A stretch of DNA of 41,695 nucleotides from positions 1 through 41,695 of the forward strand of contig CACLST010000008.1 of the NCBI GenBank assembly GCA_902609675.1, written 5' to 3'. A program made the translations under genes and the position numbers. The stretch is from an uncultured Pelagibacteraceae bacterium (GTDB lineage: Bacteria > Pseudomonadota > Alphaproteobacteria > Pelagibacterales > Pelagibacteraceae). The notes under the pieces are model-generated. The model had not been told where the DNA came from and ran no database searches. It worked only from the letters and a program-made list of their open reading frames with translations. How positions within the stretch are numbered: position 1 is the stretch's first letter; each line of letters opens with the position of its first letter. This document shows, piece after piece, positions 1 to 9,259 of the stretch.

Positions 1-753
1 AATTTCTTTATTTTTAAAATTATGATGATCAGGAAATATAAATTTTTTTACAATATTAAATTTATATTTTTTAAGTGTATATTCAAATTCCTCAGGGTTC
101 CCTATGCCACAAAAATATAGGTATTTACTTTTTTTGTTAAATTTTTTTATATTAGTTGAGATGTAATTTGAGTAAAAAATATGATTATTAAATTCTTTTA
201 GAATGGAAAAAAGCCTTTTGTTTTTTTTTTCACCATTCAGAAAAATTGCACTGTAATTTCTCAGCATATACAAATTTTCTCTTAAAGGACCTGCTGGTAT
301 TAATAGTCCATTTCCAATCCCATAACTTGAATTAAAACAGGCAATAGAAATATCATATTTTATAGTTTTATCCTGTAAACCATCATCTAAGATAGCCAAA
401 TTATATTTTCTTGTGTTTTCAGCCTTAATCAAACTTATTTTTCTATCATTATCGCTAAAAACATTTCCATAAGTTTTAAGCAATTCTATCTCATCTAATT
501 GGTCGATATACTTCTTTTTAATAAATATAGTTTTGAAACTTTTTTTTAAAATATTATTTATTTCCATGGTAAGAGAAGTTTTTCCTGTCCCACCTAAATA
601 AATATTTCCAACACATATTGTTTTTATTTTAAAATTTTTTTTTGATGAGAAATTTTTAAAAAAATTTATGATTGATGTTATCATTGAAAATGGAATTAAA
701 AACAAAGAAATAAGATTCTTGTTATTCCAAAATATTGGTTTACTTATCTTCAT
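1..753 (-). CDS. lpxK: Tetraacyldisaccharide 4'-kinase, 3' end missing
   Basis: LpxK phosphorylates the 4' position of the lipid A disaccharide at the inner membrane. The start codon is at 753-751 and 251 codons are visible before the window edge, so the C-terminus is cut off. The translation shows an N-terminal hydrophobic segment (about residues 14-30), the P-loop GGTGKTS (54-60), DDGLQD (123-128), the family stretch LLIPAGPLRE (about 150-159), and PDHH close to the window edge. The gene begins one base after the waaA stop codon, so the two are probably translated together as part of the ubiA-msbA-waaA-lpxK run. No frame disruption is seen. Confidence 0.93.
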   Translation of the reverse strand, partial: MKISKPIFWNNKNLISLFLIPFSMITSIINFFKNFSSKKNFKIKTICVGNIYLGGTGKTSLTMEINNILKKSFKTIFIKKKYIDQLDEIELLKTYGNVFSDNDRKISLIKAENTRKYNLAILDDGLQDKTIKYDISIACFNSSYGIGNGLLIPAGPLRENLYMLRNYSAIFLNGEKKNKRLFSILKEFNNHIFYSNYISTNIKKFNKKSKYLYFCGIGNPEEFEYTLKKYKFNIVKKFIFPDHHNFKNKEI

Positions 754-1989
754 CTAGACAAATTTTTTAATCTCTAATATATTCTTATTTATTATTTTAT
801 TACCTAAGTAATTCAATTTGTATTTTACTTTTTTATTTTCTGAATAATTGATTTTTTTAAGAATAAAATTTTTTAAATTTTTTATTGAATTTATTTTGTT
901 TGCAATTTTTAAGTCCTCTAACATTTGATAAACCTCTTTAAAATTATCAACATGAGGACCATATAAAATATAATTTCCTTCACGTGCAGGTTCCAAAGGA
1001 TTTTGCCCACCATGCAAAATCAATGAACCTCCAACAAATGTTAATTTAGATAGTGAGTAGAATTTAGAGGCATCTCCATAAGTATCTACAATATATATAT
1101 CGGTACCTCTTTTTAAAGTTTTAGAGGAAGTATGAAGCTCAGAATTTAGTCCAATCTTTGATAATTCATCAGTTATTTCTTTCTTCCTGTTGATATGTCT
1201 AGGTATAATAATAGTTAATAAATTTTTTATATTATTTTTTAATTCTTGATGAGCTTTGCCAATAAATAATTCCTCACTTTTATGTGTACTAGCAGCGCAC
1301 AAAATATTTTTTTTAAGAAATTTCTTTTTTAAATTAGAATTATTATGATTTGACAATGCTGATCCATAAAATTTTATATTTCCTGCAATTTTTATATTTT
1401 TTGTACCAAGAAGTTTTAAATATTTTTTTGACTCCTTATTTTGAGGCAATGCAACACTTATTTTTTCAAATATATTCTTTGAAAAATTGGGAAAATATTT
1501 CCACCTATTAAATGATTTTTCAGTAATTCTTGCATTAAGCAGTATTAAAGGAATTTTTTTTTTGTATAAATTATTGTACATATTTGGCCAAATTTCTGAG
1601 TCCACAAATATTGCCAGTCTCGGCTTCCAGTAATTAATAAATAATTTAGTAAGAATATTTAAGTCAAATGGATAAAATTGATGAATTGTTTTTTTAAATT
1701 TGTATTTAGATAAAATATAAGAAGAACTAGTTGTTGAAGAAGTGATCAAAATCTTTTTAATCTTATTGTCTTTTTCAAATTTTTCCACGATTGGGATTAT
1801 ACTTAAAATTTCCCCAACACTCGCTCCATGAAACCATATTGTTCCATTCACATAATTTTTTTTCGAAAATAAGCAAAACTTCTCTTTAAACCTTATTTTA
1901 TCCTCTTTCCCTAAAAATATTCTGATTATTAAGATAATTGGTGAGATTAATAATATTATTAATAAAAAAATATTATAAATAAAAAACAT
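754..1989 (-). CDS. waaA: 3-deoxy-D-manno-octulosonic acid (Kdo) transferase
   Basis: WaaA transfers Kdo from CMP-Kdo to the lipid A precursor on the cytoplasmic face of the inner membrane. The 411-residue protein has a membrane anchor (about residues 3-25), the N-terminal motif HGASVGE (54-60), a C-A-A-S-T-H-K-S-E-E stretch (231-240) matching the family's GSTH..EE nucleotide-sugar motif, and HGGQNPLEPA (326-335), the signature of Kdo transferases. Length is normal for the family. Its start overlaps the stop of the upstream ABC transporter by one base, which suggests translational coupling. Whether it adds one or two Kdo residues cannot be told from sequence. Confidence 0.95.
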   Translation of the reverse strand: MFFIYNIFLLIILLISPIILIIRIFLGKEDKIRFKEKFCLFSKKNYVNGTIWFHGASVGEILSIIPIVEKFEKDNKIKKILITSSTTSSSYILSKYKFKKTIHQFYPFDLNILTKLFINYWKPRLAIFVDSEIWPNMYNNLYKKKIPLILLNARITEKSFNRWKYFPNFSKNIFEKISVALPQNKESKKYLKLLGTKNIKIAGNIKFYGSALSNHNNSNLKKKFLKKNILCAASTHKSEELFIGKAHQELKNNIKNLLTIIIPRHINRKKEITDELSKIGLNSELHTSSKTLKRGTDIYIVDTYGDASKFYSLSKLTFVGGSLILHGGQNPLEPAREGNYILYGPHVDNFKEVYQMLEDLKIANKINSIKNLKNFILKKINYSENKKVKYKLNYLGNKIINKNILEIKKFV

Positions 1990-3731
1990 CAGTTTTTGTT
2001 TATCTGCTTATCATAGAAGTTTTTATATGTTTCAGATTTTTTTAAAAGCTCCTCATGATTTCCTGAGTCCAGAACATTACCTGCATCCATTACATAAATT
2101 TTATCTGAATTCAGAATTGTTGAAAGTCTATGGGCTATAACTACAGTTGTTTTATTAAATACTAATTTATCTAGTGCTTTTTGAATTTTTTCTTCAGTTT
2201 CGGAGTCCAGTGAGGATGTTGCTTCATCTAAAAGAATTATTTTACTATCTTTTAAAAAAGCTCTTGCAATTGATAACCTTTGTTTTTCACCCCCTGATAA
2301 TCGAACTCCATTTTCCCCAATCATCGTTTGATATTTATTTTCAAGCTTATCTATAAAATCTTGGCACATAGATAGCTCTGCAGCTCTATAAACTTCATCA
2401 TCTGCGGCGTCTGGTTTTGCATATTTAATGTTATTAAAAATTGTGTCATCAAATAGTGTTACATTTTGGTCAACTATTGATATTTCTTTTCTGAGAGAAA
2501 ACAAATTAACATCTCTAATATTTTGTCCATCAATTTCTAAAATTCCAGACTTTGGATCATATAATCTAGGGATTAAACTCAATAACGAGGACTTTCCTGA
2601 TCCACTTTGACCAACTAATGCAGTCATTTTTCTTCCATTTATTTTGATATTAATATTTTTCAGAACCTTATTCTCCATGTTAGAAGAATAATTAAAATTT
2701 ACATTTTTCAATTCTATATCTCCATTTTTAAAATCGATTTCTGATTTATCTTTATTTAACTCAATCAGATTTTTTATATCTACAATTGGAAGTATTCTTT
2801 TTCCTGCCGACATTCCTTGTCCAATGCCTACATTTATAGTAGCCAATGACTTTACTGGTTGGTAAGCTAACATCATTGCTGCTAAAAAAGAAAAAAAATT
2901 ATTCAAGCTTAATTGATCGTTCATAATTAATTTTCCGGAGTAAAATATTAATAAAGCAATCATAATTCCAGTAAGGATTTCCATAATTGGGGTCGCCCTG
3001 ATGAATATTGTGGATATTTTAATCGACTTTTCTTTCAAATCATTAACAAATTTTTCTGATCTATTTTCCTCAAATTCTTCGCGTTGAAAAATTTTAATTA
3101 TTTTATGGTTTTTAAATAAATCAATTAAATATTTATTTAGGTCTCCAGATTTTTCTTGAGCTTCTGTAGCTACTTTACCCATCCTTTTACCCAACCTTTT
3201 TGCAGTTACAGATGCTAGTGGGATCATAATTATAGCTATTAAAGATAGTCTCCAATTTTGTGTGAACATTACTATAAGTAGACCTATTAAAGTTAGACCA
3301 TCTTTGAAAAAATTCAAAAATGAAGTACTGAGCATCATTGTTATTTGATTTACGTCGAAGTTTAAATTTGAGATATATTTTCCAGTATGTTTATTTTCAA
3401 TGTATTCTGTATCAGCCTTAATAAAAGAGGTAAGCATATCCATTTGTATTTTTTTTTTTACCTCCTCAGCAACGTTTATCATTAATACTTTAGCCATATA
3501 GAGAGAAATGCCTTTAGTAGCGAATGCAATAATTATGAAAAAAGGAATAAGTAACAATAGACTTTGGTCTCTATTCAAAAAAATTTTATCAATAGCTGGA
3601 TCTAATAACCATGCTGTAGCTGATGTACTTGCTGCTACTAAAATTGAAAATAAAACTGCAAGTAAAATTTTATTTATATAATTTTTGGTATAATCTTTAT
3701 AAAGTCTTTTCAGTATCTCAATATTTGTCAT
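1989..3731 (-). CDS. msbA: MsbA-type lipid A export ABC transporter (fused permease-ATPase)
   Basis: This 580-residue half-transporter probably flips lipid A core from the inner to the outer leaflet of the inner membrane, as a homodimer. About six membrane segments occupy residues 20-310. The ATPase domain follows, with Walker A GQSGSGKS (374-381), the signature LSGGEKQR (near 480), Walker B ILLDEATSSLD (near 500) and an H-loop in VIAHRLST. The lipid A export role is inferred from its place directly before waaA and lpxK; by sequence alone it belongs to the broad MsbA/LmrA-like family. It begins one base after the ubiA stop codon. Confidence 0.88.
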   Translation of the reverse strand: MTNIEILKRLYKDYTKNYINKILLAVLFSILVAASTSATAWLLDPAIDKIFLNRDQSLLLLIPFFIIIAFATKGISLYMAKVLMINVAEEVKKKIQMDMLTSFIKADTEYIENKHTGKYISNLNFDVNQITMMLSTSFLNFFKDGLTLIGLLIVMFTQNWRLSLIAIIMIPLASVTAKRLGKRMGKVATEAQEKSGDLNKYLIDLFKNHKIIKIFQREEFEENRSEKFVNDLKEKSIKISTIFIRATPIMEILTGIMIALLIFYSGKLIMNDQLSLNNFFSFLAAMMLAYQPVKSLATINVGIGQGMSAGKRILPIVDIKNLIELNKDKSEIDFKNGDIELKNVNFNYSSNMENKVLKNINIKINGRKMTALVGQSGSGKSSLLSLIPRLYDPKSGILEIDGQNIRDVNLFSLRKEISIVDQNVTLFDDTIFNNIKYAKPDAADDEVYRAAELSMCQDFIDKLENKYQTMIGENGVRLSGGEKQRLSIARAFLKDSKIILLDEATSSLDSETEEKIQKALDKLVFNKTTVVIAHRLSTILNSDKIYVMDAGNVLDSGNHEELLKKSETYKNFYDKQINKN

Positions 3732-4598
3732 TTAAATTATTTTTCCTATTAAAATATTTAAAAAAACTAGAAATCCTAAAAAATTATTACTTTTAAATTT
3801 TTGTAGACATTGATTTGCATCATCTACATTAAGATTTTTTATTTGATAAATTAATAAATGCAAAAATGTTATTATTAAAGTAAGGAAATATAATATTTTA
3901 AAATTCATTAAAATTCCTATTATTATTAAAGAAATAAAAAAAAATGAGTAACATAAAGAAATAAATATTTTTGGGTTATTTTTAAATTTTATTGAGGTAG
4001 ATTTTACTCCTATTATCTCATCATCTTTTATATCTTGATATCCATAAATAGTGTCGTAACCCAGTGTCCAAAATATGGCTCCTAAATAAAATATGATTGG
4101 AACAATAGATATACTGTTATTTGTAGATATCCATGCAAGAACAAGCCCATAATTAAATGTAATTCCTAGAAATAATTGTGGCCAGTAGGTAAATCTTTTC
4201 ATCAACGGATAAGTAAATGCAAATGGCATTGATAACATTGCCATTAAAATTGTGAATTTATTAAAATTTACCAAGACTAAAAATGCTAATCCACATAAAA
4301 CAAAAGAGTAAATTATTGCAAGCTTCACAGAAACTTTACCCGATGCAATTGGTCTATTTTTTGTTCTTTCAACTTTTTTGTCGAAATTTTTATCTACTAT
4401 GTCATTTACAATACAACCAGCAGATCGCATTAGCATTGAACCAAGTAAAAATAGCAAAGTATAAAAATAAAATTTTTCTAATTCAGAATTAAAATTAAAA
4501 GCAACTGTAAGACCCCATAGACAAGGCCAAAATAAAAGCATGTAACCAATCGGTCTATTTAATCTTGTAAGTTCAATGAATAATTTGATGTTTTGCAT
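3732..4598 (-). CDS. ubiA: 4-hydroxybenzoate polyprenyltransferase
   Basis: UbiA attaches the polyprenyl chain to 4-hydroxybenzoate, the first committed membrane step of ubiquinone synthesis. The protein has 288 residues and several hydrophobic helices. The two Asp-rich metal/diphosphate motifs are visible: NDIVDKNFD (65-73), and D182 to D192 within YDTIYGYQDIKDD. It is the first gene of a minus-strand run into msbA, waaA and lpxK. The 52-bp gap to the divergent gene at 4651 must hold promoters for both; it contains the imperfect dyad atttac-tt-gtaaat at 4603-4616. Confidence 0.95.
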   Translation of the reverse strand: MQNIKLFIELTRLNRPIGYMLLFWPCLWGLTVAFNFNSELEKFYFYTLLFLLGSMLMRSAGCIVNDIVDKNFDKKVERTKNRPIASGKVSVKLAIIYSFVLCGLAFLVLVNFNKFTILMAMLSMPFAFTYPLMKRFTYWPQLFLGITFNYGLVLAWISTNNSISIVPIIFYLGAIFWTLGYDTIYGYQDIKDDEIIGVKSTSIKFKNNPKIFISLCYSFFFISLIIIGILMNFKILYFLTLIITFLHLLIYQIKNLNVDDANQCLQKFKSNNFLGFLVFLNILIGKII

Positions 4599-4650
4599 AA
4601 CAATTTACTTGTAAATAGCAAAGCAGAGTCTCATAATCAAATTGATTCGA

Positions 4651-5058
4651 ATGAATATTGATTACACTGTTACAGCATTAATGTTTCCAGCAATACCGCT
4701 TATAATGAGTGTATACAGCAATCGATTTCATACCCTCAGTGGATTAATTAGAAAAATTCATGATGAATACGTATTTGAAAAACACACTCCCCCAGAATGG
4801 AAAGACCAACTTATAAACCTAAATAGTAGAATTGGTGTATTAAAGTTTGCAATCATGTCAGCAGCATTTGGCTTTCTATTTAATATGCTGACTGTATTTG
4901 CTCTTTATTTAGAAAGTTTAATTGTAGCCAGAGTGATTTTTGGGTCGTGCTGTTTATCAATGATGATTTCAATAATATTTTTTATTAGAGAAATACAAAT
5001 TTCTACTAAGGCTTTAAAACTCCATCTTTCTGATATGGATGTTCAATTTAAGGAATAA
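4651..5058 (+). CDS. DUF2721-type small membrane protein
   Basis: A 135-residue protein with an N-terminal hydrophobic segment (around TALMFPAIPLIMSVYSNR) and two further membrane helices near residues 70-115. The pattern of a short helix, a Y-x-N-R-x-x-x-L-x-x-L-I-R segment, a charged loop and two C-terminal helices resembles DUF2721 proteins, whose function is unknown to me. I chose ATG 4651. An in-frame TTG at 4642 would add only MIR and is less likely. The last 11 bases overlap the convergent end of the quinone oxidoreductase gene. Family call is moderate; no function is claimed. Confidence 0.7.
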   Translation: MNIDYTVTALMFPAIPLIMSVYSNRFHTLSGLIRKIHDEYVFEKHTPPEWKDQLINLNSRIGVLKFAIMSAAFGFLFNMLTVFALYLESLIVARVIFGSCCLSMMISIIFFIREIQISTKALKLHLSDMDVQFKE

Positions 5059-6019
5059 TTACAGCCGGACCTGTAATTTTTCTTCCTTCCAAATCTTTAT
5101 GCGCTTGAACAGCTTCCTCTAATTTATATTTTTTATAAATTTCTATTTTTACATTTTTGGATGAAATTTGTTTAAATAACATGTTAGCTGCTTCTTGTAT
5201 TTCATCACTATTTGTGAAGTATTGATTCATTGCAGGTCTAACAAAATAAATACCTTTTGGTTGCAAAGATTTTGAAACAATAATTGGGTCAAGTGGACCT
5301 GATGCATTTCCAAATGAAACCATTGTTCCTCTTAATTTTAAACATTCAATAGATTTATCATATGTTGTTTTACCCACACCATCATAAACAACTGAAACAC
5401 CTTTACCATTTGTGAGGTCCAACACTTTTTTTGCAAAGTCTTCCTTAGAATAATTTATAACCTCATCACAACCATACTTCTTTGCTATTCCAACTTTTTC
5501 ATCACTACCAACTGTTCCAATAACTTTCAGTCCTAAACTTTTTGCCCACTGACAAAAGAATTGTCCGACACCGCCAGCTGCTGCATGAAATAAGACAGTT
5601 TCACCTTCTTTTGGAACATATGTTTTGTGTAATAAATAAAATGTTGTCATTCCTTTTGTCATTGCACTCGAAATTTGCTCTAAATCAATATCATCAGGAA
5701 CTTTTACAATATTTTTTGATGTATAATTTCTGTGAGTTGAGTAAGCACCTAAAGGAGCTGCAGCATATGCAATTTTATCTCCAACTGAAAAATTAGAAAC
5801 ATTTGAACCAATTTCTTTAATTATGCCTGCTGCTTCCATTCCAATTCCAGTTGGTAATTGAAGAGGGTATAAACCCGACCTATGATATGTGTCTATGTAG
5901 TTTAAACCAATTGACACATGTTCGATTTGGACTTCATCTACTCCAGGTTTTTCTAAAGTTATATCTTCTAGTTTAAGAACTTCAGGTCCACCCGTATTTG
6001 TTACTTTAATAGATTTCAT
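5048..6019 (-). CDS. qor: Quinone oxidoreductase (zeta-crystallin-like MDR family)
   Basis: A 323-residue zinc-free medium-chain dehydrogenase/reductase, expected to reduce quinones or enones with NADPH in the cytoplasm. The GroES-like N-terminal half includes LPTGIGMEAAGII (about 56-67). The Rossmann motif is AAAGGVGQ (146-153), and the C-terminal segment GRKITGPAVIIP is typical of Qor. The zinc-binding cysteines of alcohol dehydrogenases are absent. The start ATG overlaps the pirin stop (ATGA-type, 4 bases), placing it last in a HAD-DoxX-pirin-Qor operon. That grouping hints at handling of reactive quinones or aromatics, but the physiological substrate is unknown. Confidence 0.9.
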   Translation of the reverse strand: MKSIKVTNTGGPEVLKLEDITLEKPGVDEVQIEHVSIGLNYIDTYHRSGLYPLQLPTGIGMEAAGIIKEIGSNVSNFSVGDKIAYAAAPLGAYSTHRNYTSKNIVKVPDDIDLEQISSAMTKGMTTFYLLHKTYVPKEGETVLFHAAAGGVGQFFCQWAKSLGLKVIGTVGSDEKVGIAKKYGCDEVINYSKEDFAKKVLDLTNGKGVSVVYDGVGKTTYDKSIECLKLRGTMVSFGNASGPLDPIIVSKSLQPKGIYFVRPAMNQYFTNSDEIQEAANMLFKQISSKNVKIEIYKKYKLEEAVQAHKDLEGRKITGPAVIIP

Positions 6020-6852
6020 TTTACAAATGTACCTTTATGATAATCCTCGACTGCTTGCAAGATTTCTTGTTTAGTGTTCATAACAAATGGACCACCTCTA
6101 GCAATTTGCTCGCCTATTGGTTTACCCGCAATTAGAAGAAACTTAGCATTAGTTGAGCCATAAACCTTGAGTTTATCTCCCTTTTCTAAAATAATCAGTT
6201 TTGAATTTTCAACTTTTTGATGTTGATGATTTCCAATTTTTATCTCTCCTTCAATTAAATAAATAAATGAATTGTGAGTTGATGGTAATTCAAAATTAAA
6301 CTCTTTGTCTACATTTAATTCTACATCAAAATAAACAGGCTCAACATTATGTTTTTTTACAGGTCCTTCAACATTTTCATATTTACCAGCAATGACTTTT
6401 ACAATTTTTTCTCCATCTTTATATGACTTCATCTGGTCTGCATCTATATAGATGTAATTAGGTTTGCTCATTTTAAGTTTAGCTGGCATGTTGATCCATA
6501 ATTGAAATCCATGTAGCTTACCTTCTTTCATAGCTGGCATTTCAGAGTGAATTATTCCACTTCCAGTTTTCATCCATTGAACATCTCCTGCAGTCATTCT
6601 ACCTTCGCCACCTGTACTATCTTTGTGTTCAAAATCTCCAGCTAACATATAGGTTACTGTTTCTATTCCTCGATGAGGATGAGGTGGAAAACCTGCTATA
6701 TAATCTTCACTATTTTCTGATCCAAATTCATCTAGCATTAAAAATGGATCAAAGTAATTTGGCTCTACACCAATACTTCTTTTTAATTTAACTCCAGCCC
6801 CGTCAGAAGCTGGCGTAGGTTCAATAATTTTTTTTACTTCTATGTCTGACAT
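6016..6852 (-). CDS. Pirin family protein
   Basis: A 278-residue bicupin. The pirin metal ligands are present: H58 and H60 in HPHRG, and H102 and E104 in IIHSEMP. The first cupin core is followed by a pirin C-terminal domain ending in the family stretch IGEQIARGGPFVMNT. Bacterial pirins are metal-dependent and some have quercetin 2,3-dioxygenase activity; others act as regulators, so the role here is uncertain. It overlaps qor by 4 bases and lies 9 bp after the DoxX gene, so all are probably on one transcript. Confidence 0.9.
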   Translation of the reverse strand: MSDIEVKKIIEPTPASDGAGVKLKRSIGVEPNYFDPFLMLDEFGSENSEDYIAGFPPHPHRGIETVTYMLAGDFEHKDSTGGEGRMTAGDVQWMKTGSGIIHSEMPAMKEGKLHGFQLWINMPAKLKMSKPNYIYIDADQMKSYKDGEKIVKVIAGKYENVEGPVKKHNVEPVYFDVELNVDKEFNFELPSTHNSFIYLIEGEIKIGNHQHQKVENSKLIILEKGDKLKVYGSTNAKFLLIAGKPIGEQIARGGPFVMNTKQEILQAVEDYHKGTFVK

Positions 6853-6861
6853 ATTATTTAT

Positions 6862-7233
6862 TTAAAATTTCTTATCTAAACTAAAATCTTTTGTTCCGTT
6901 TATGAATATAAATAGAAACCCACCTGCTAATGCTATATTTTTCAAAAAAGATCCTAATTGCATTTGGTCTGAAAAATCGTTGTGAAAAATTACTGCTGTA
7001 GCAATACAAAATAGACTTAATAAACCTGCTGCAATTTTTGCTTTATAGCCTAATATAATTAAGATAGGTCCAACTATCTCCAAAATTATTGCTGGTATAA
7101 TTAAAATTCCTGGTATTCCAAAACCCTCCATCCAGCCAACTGTTCCATCATAATTACTAATTTTAAAAACACCATTAAGAAGAAATAAAGCTGAAATTAA
7201 AATTCTTGCAACAAGATCTAAAATGTTTGTCAT
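6862..7233 (-). CDS. DoxX family membrane protein
   Basis: A 123-residue protein with four predicted membrane helices. The first helix carries RILISALFLLNGVFKI, and the second follows a loop with GIPGILIIPAIILEIVG; both fit the DoxX/SURF4-like fold. Such proteins often sit beside pirin and oxidoreductase genes and are linked to thiol or quinone redox balance at the membrane, but biochemical function is unclear. It lies between the HAD gene (21-bp gap) and the pirin gene (9-bp gap). Confidence 0.85.
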   Translation of the reverse strand: MTNILDLVARILISALFLLNGVFKISNYDGTVGWMEGFGIPGILIIPAIILEIVGPILIILGYKAKIAAGLLSLFCIATAVIFHNDFSDQMQLGSFLKNIALAGGFLFIFINGTKDFSLDKKF

Positions 7234-7254
7234 AATTTTAAAATAATGACTTGT

Positions 7255-7914
7255 TTAAATAATATCAAGCAAGTGTTTAAGATTATTTATCTGATTTTCA
7301 GGAGAGTAATCTAGATTATCAAAAATAATATTATTTCTATTCACCCAAACTGCATTAAAACCATAATTACCACCCCCAGAAACATCCCATGTATTTGCGC
7401 TTAAAAAAGCGACTTCATGTTTTTCAATCTTATATTTTTTAATCGGAATATCGTATACCTTTGAGTCTGGTTTAAAAATACCTACTTCCTCTACTGAAAA
7501 AATATCATCAAAAACTTTAAGATTATTAATGGAGACCAATTCATTGAGAAGGGAAGGAGTTCCATTTGAAAGTATTGATAATTTGTAATTTTTTTCTTTT
7601 AATACTTTTAGAGTTTCTTTTACTTCTGGATAAGGTGAAAGAATTTTGTAAAGATCAAGTAACTCACTTTTCATATTAGGATTAATATTAAAAACTTTCA
7701 TTGATTTATCTAAACTATCCTCAGTAATTTTCCAAAAATCTTTATGTCTTTTCATTAGACTTCTAAGCCAAGTATATTCTAGCTGAGTTGTTCGCCAATA
7801 ATTTGAAAAACTTTCCCATTTGCTGCCAATTTTATCTTTACATTTTTCTGCTGCAGAATTGACATCAAATAAAGTTCCATAGGCATCGAAAATTATTGCT
7901 TTAATATTTTTCAT
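7255..7914 (-). CDS. HAD superfamily hydrolase, haloacid dehalogenase type II-like
   Basis: A 219-residue HAD hydrolase. The nucleophile is D10 in FDAYGTLFD. A helical cap follows (about residues 18-95), then SILSNGTPS (motif II, around 115), a Lys in FKPDSKVY (motif III), and SANTWDVSGGGNYGF, which matches the S-x-N-x-W-D-x-x-G motif of L-2-haloacid dehalogenases. It may hydrolyse 2-haloacids or related small acids; the true substrate cannot be deduced. First gene of the minus-strand operon, with a 16-bp divergent gap to rsmE, so the two promoters must overlap. Confidence 0.88.
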   Translation of the reverse strand: MKNIKAIIFDAYGTLFDVNSAAEKCKDKIGSKWESFSNYWRTTQLEYTWLRSLMKRHKDFWKITEDSLDKSMKVFNINPNMKSELLDLYKILSPYPEVKETLKVLKEKNYKLSILSNGTPSLLNELVSINNLKVFDDIFSVEEVGIFKPDSKVYDIPIKKYKIEKHEVAFLSANTWDVSGGGNYGFNAVWVNRNNIIFDNLDYSPENQINNLKHLLDII

Positions 7915-7930
7915 AAATTACTTTCTTGAT

Positions 7931-8641
7931 ATGAGTAATATTAGAATATTTTTTCCTGAAAGTTTATCTCTTAATTTAAATTCTTGGCTTGAAAAACCAC
8001 AATCACACTATTTAACAAAAGTAATGAGAGTTAAAATTGGTGAAAATTTTTCACTATTTAATAAAAATGGAGAGTGGTTAGCTAAAATTAATAATATCAG
8101 TAGTGGCAAGGTTGAATTTAGTATTCGAGAAAAATTAAGAAATAAAGAAAACTCAGTAGAAATTTGGTTGGCATTTTCGCCAATTAAATCAAATTATTCA
8201 AATTTCATGATACAGAAGGCTACGGAATTGGGTGTAACAAAATTTATTCCAATTATTTTTGATAGAACAATTGTCAGAAAGATTAATTCTGAGAGGTTAG
8301 AAAAAATAATTGTAGAGGCAACAGAGCAGTCAAATAGAATAAACCTTCCGTCTTTAGAAAAATCTCAAAACTTGAAAAGTTTCTTAAAAAAAAATGAAAA
8401 TAAAATAGATTTAATTTTTACTGACCTAAATACTAAAAATAAAAAAATTGAGTTAAATAAAGACAGAAGTAAACCATTATGTATTATAATTGGACCTGAG
8501 GGTGATTTTTCAGAACAAGAAAGAAATAATATTTTAAATTTTAAAGGTGTAAAATCATTTAAATTAAATGAAAATATTCTAAGATCAGAGACAGCAGTAA
8601 TATCGTCAATATCAATACTTAGTTATATTTTGAATTTATAA
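7931..8641 (+). CDS. rsmE: 16S rRNA (uracil-1498-N3)-methyltransferase
   Basis: RsmE methylates U1498 of 16S rRNA using S-adenosylmethionine. The 236-residue protein has the N-terminal PUA-like domain (HYLTKVMRVKIGE near residue 26) and the C-terminal SPOUT knot with IIGPEGDFSEQE (about 186-197) and LRSETAVISSISIL near the C-terminus. Length is normal. The last 6 bases overlap the convergent SCO gene. Confidence 0.94.
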   Translation: MSNIRIFFPESLSLNLNSWLEKPQSHYLTKVMRVKIGENFSLFNKNGEWLAKINNISSGKVEFSIREKLRNKENSVEIWLAFSPIKSNYSNFMIQKATELGVTKFIPIIFDRTIVRKINSERLEKIIVEATEQSNRINLPSLEKSQNLKSFLKKNENKIDLIFTDLNTKNKKIELNKDRSKPLCIIIGPEGDFSEQERNNILNFKGVKSFKLNENILRSETAVISSISILSYILNL

Positions 8642-9223
8642 ATATTTGTTAATTAATTTGATTGATTTTTTAATATCGTCTCTGTGAGAAATTTTAGCAA
8701 TATATTTTCCATCTTTAAGTAGAATCACTGGTGAGCTGTGGTCAACATTGTAATCTCCATTTTCAAAAAAAATCTTTTGACTGATTATTCCCCATGATTG
8801 TGACAATAAAAAAATTTCACCTGGATCTCCTGTGATCCCAACAAACTCGTTATCAAAATTTCTTAGGTAATCTTTAATAACTTCTGGAGTATCTCTTTTG
8901 GGATCAACGCTAATAAAAAAAACTTTTAAATCTTTTTTTTTATTTTTCTTTATTCTATTCATTGCGATATCCATTTTATTTAAAGTCATTGGACAAATAT
9001 CAGGACAATTTGTAAAACCAAAAAAAATTGCAGTCAAAGGTCCATCAAAAGACTCTTGAGTTATAATATTATTGTTCATATCTTTAAGCTCAAAATCTGA
9101 GCCCTTAAATGCTGCGACTGATTGGTCTTTCTGTTCTTTCATAGAAAGAAATACTGGAAGCATCAAAAAAAAGAATATTGTTAAACATCCAGTTAATACT
9201 GCAATTGAGGTTTTTATTTTCAT
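8636..9223 (-). CDS. senC: SCO1/SenC family copper chaperone
   Basis: SCO proteins deliver copper to the CuA site of cytochrome c oxidase subunit II at the outer face of the inner membrane. The protein has 195 residues with one N-terminal membrane anchor (about 7-27) and a thioredoxin-like domain. The copper ligands are all visible: C73 and C77 in CPDIC, and H162 in VDHSSP. It is divergently transcribed from the oxidase locus with a 36-bp gap to the subunit III-like gene, which fits its role in assembling the oxidase encoded next door. Confidence 0.92.
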   Translation of the reverse strand: MKIKTSIAVLTGCLTIFFFLMLPVFLSMKEQKDQSVAAFKGSDFELKDMNNNIITQESFDGPLTAIFFGFTNCPDICPMTLNKMDIAMNRIKKNKKKDLKVFFISVDPKRDTPEVIKDYLRNFDNEFVGITGDPGEIFLLSQSWGIISQKIFFENGDYNVDHSSPVILLKDGKYIAKISHRDDIKKSIKLINKYL

Positions 9224-9259
9224 TATTGTAAAATTATATATAGGAACTATATAAACATT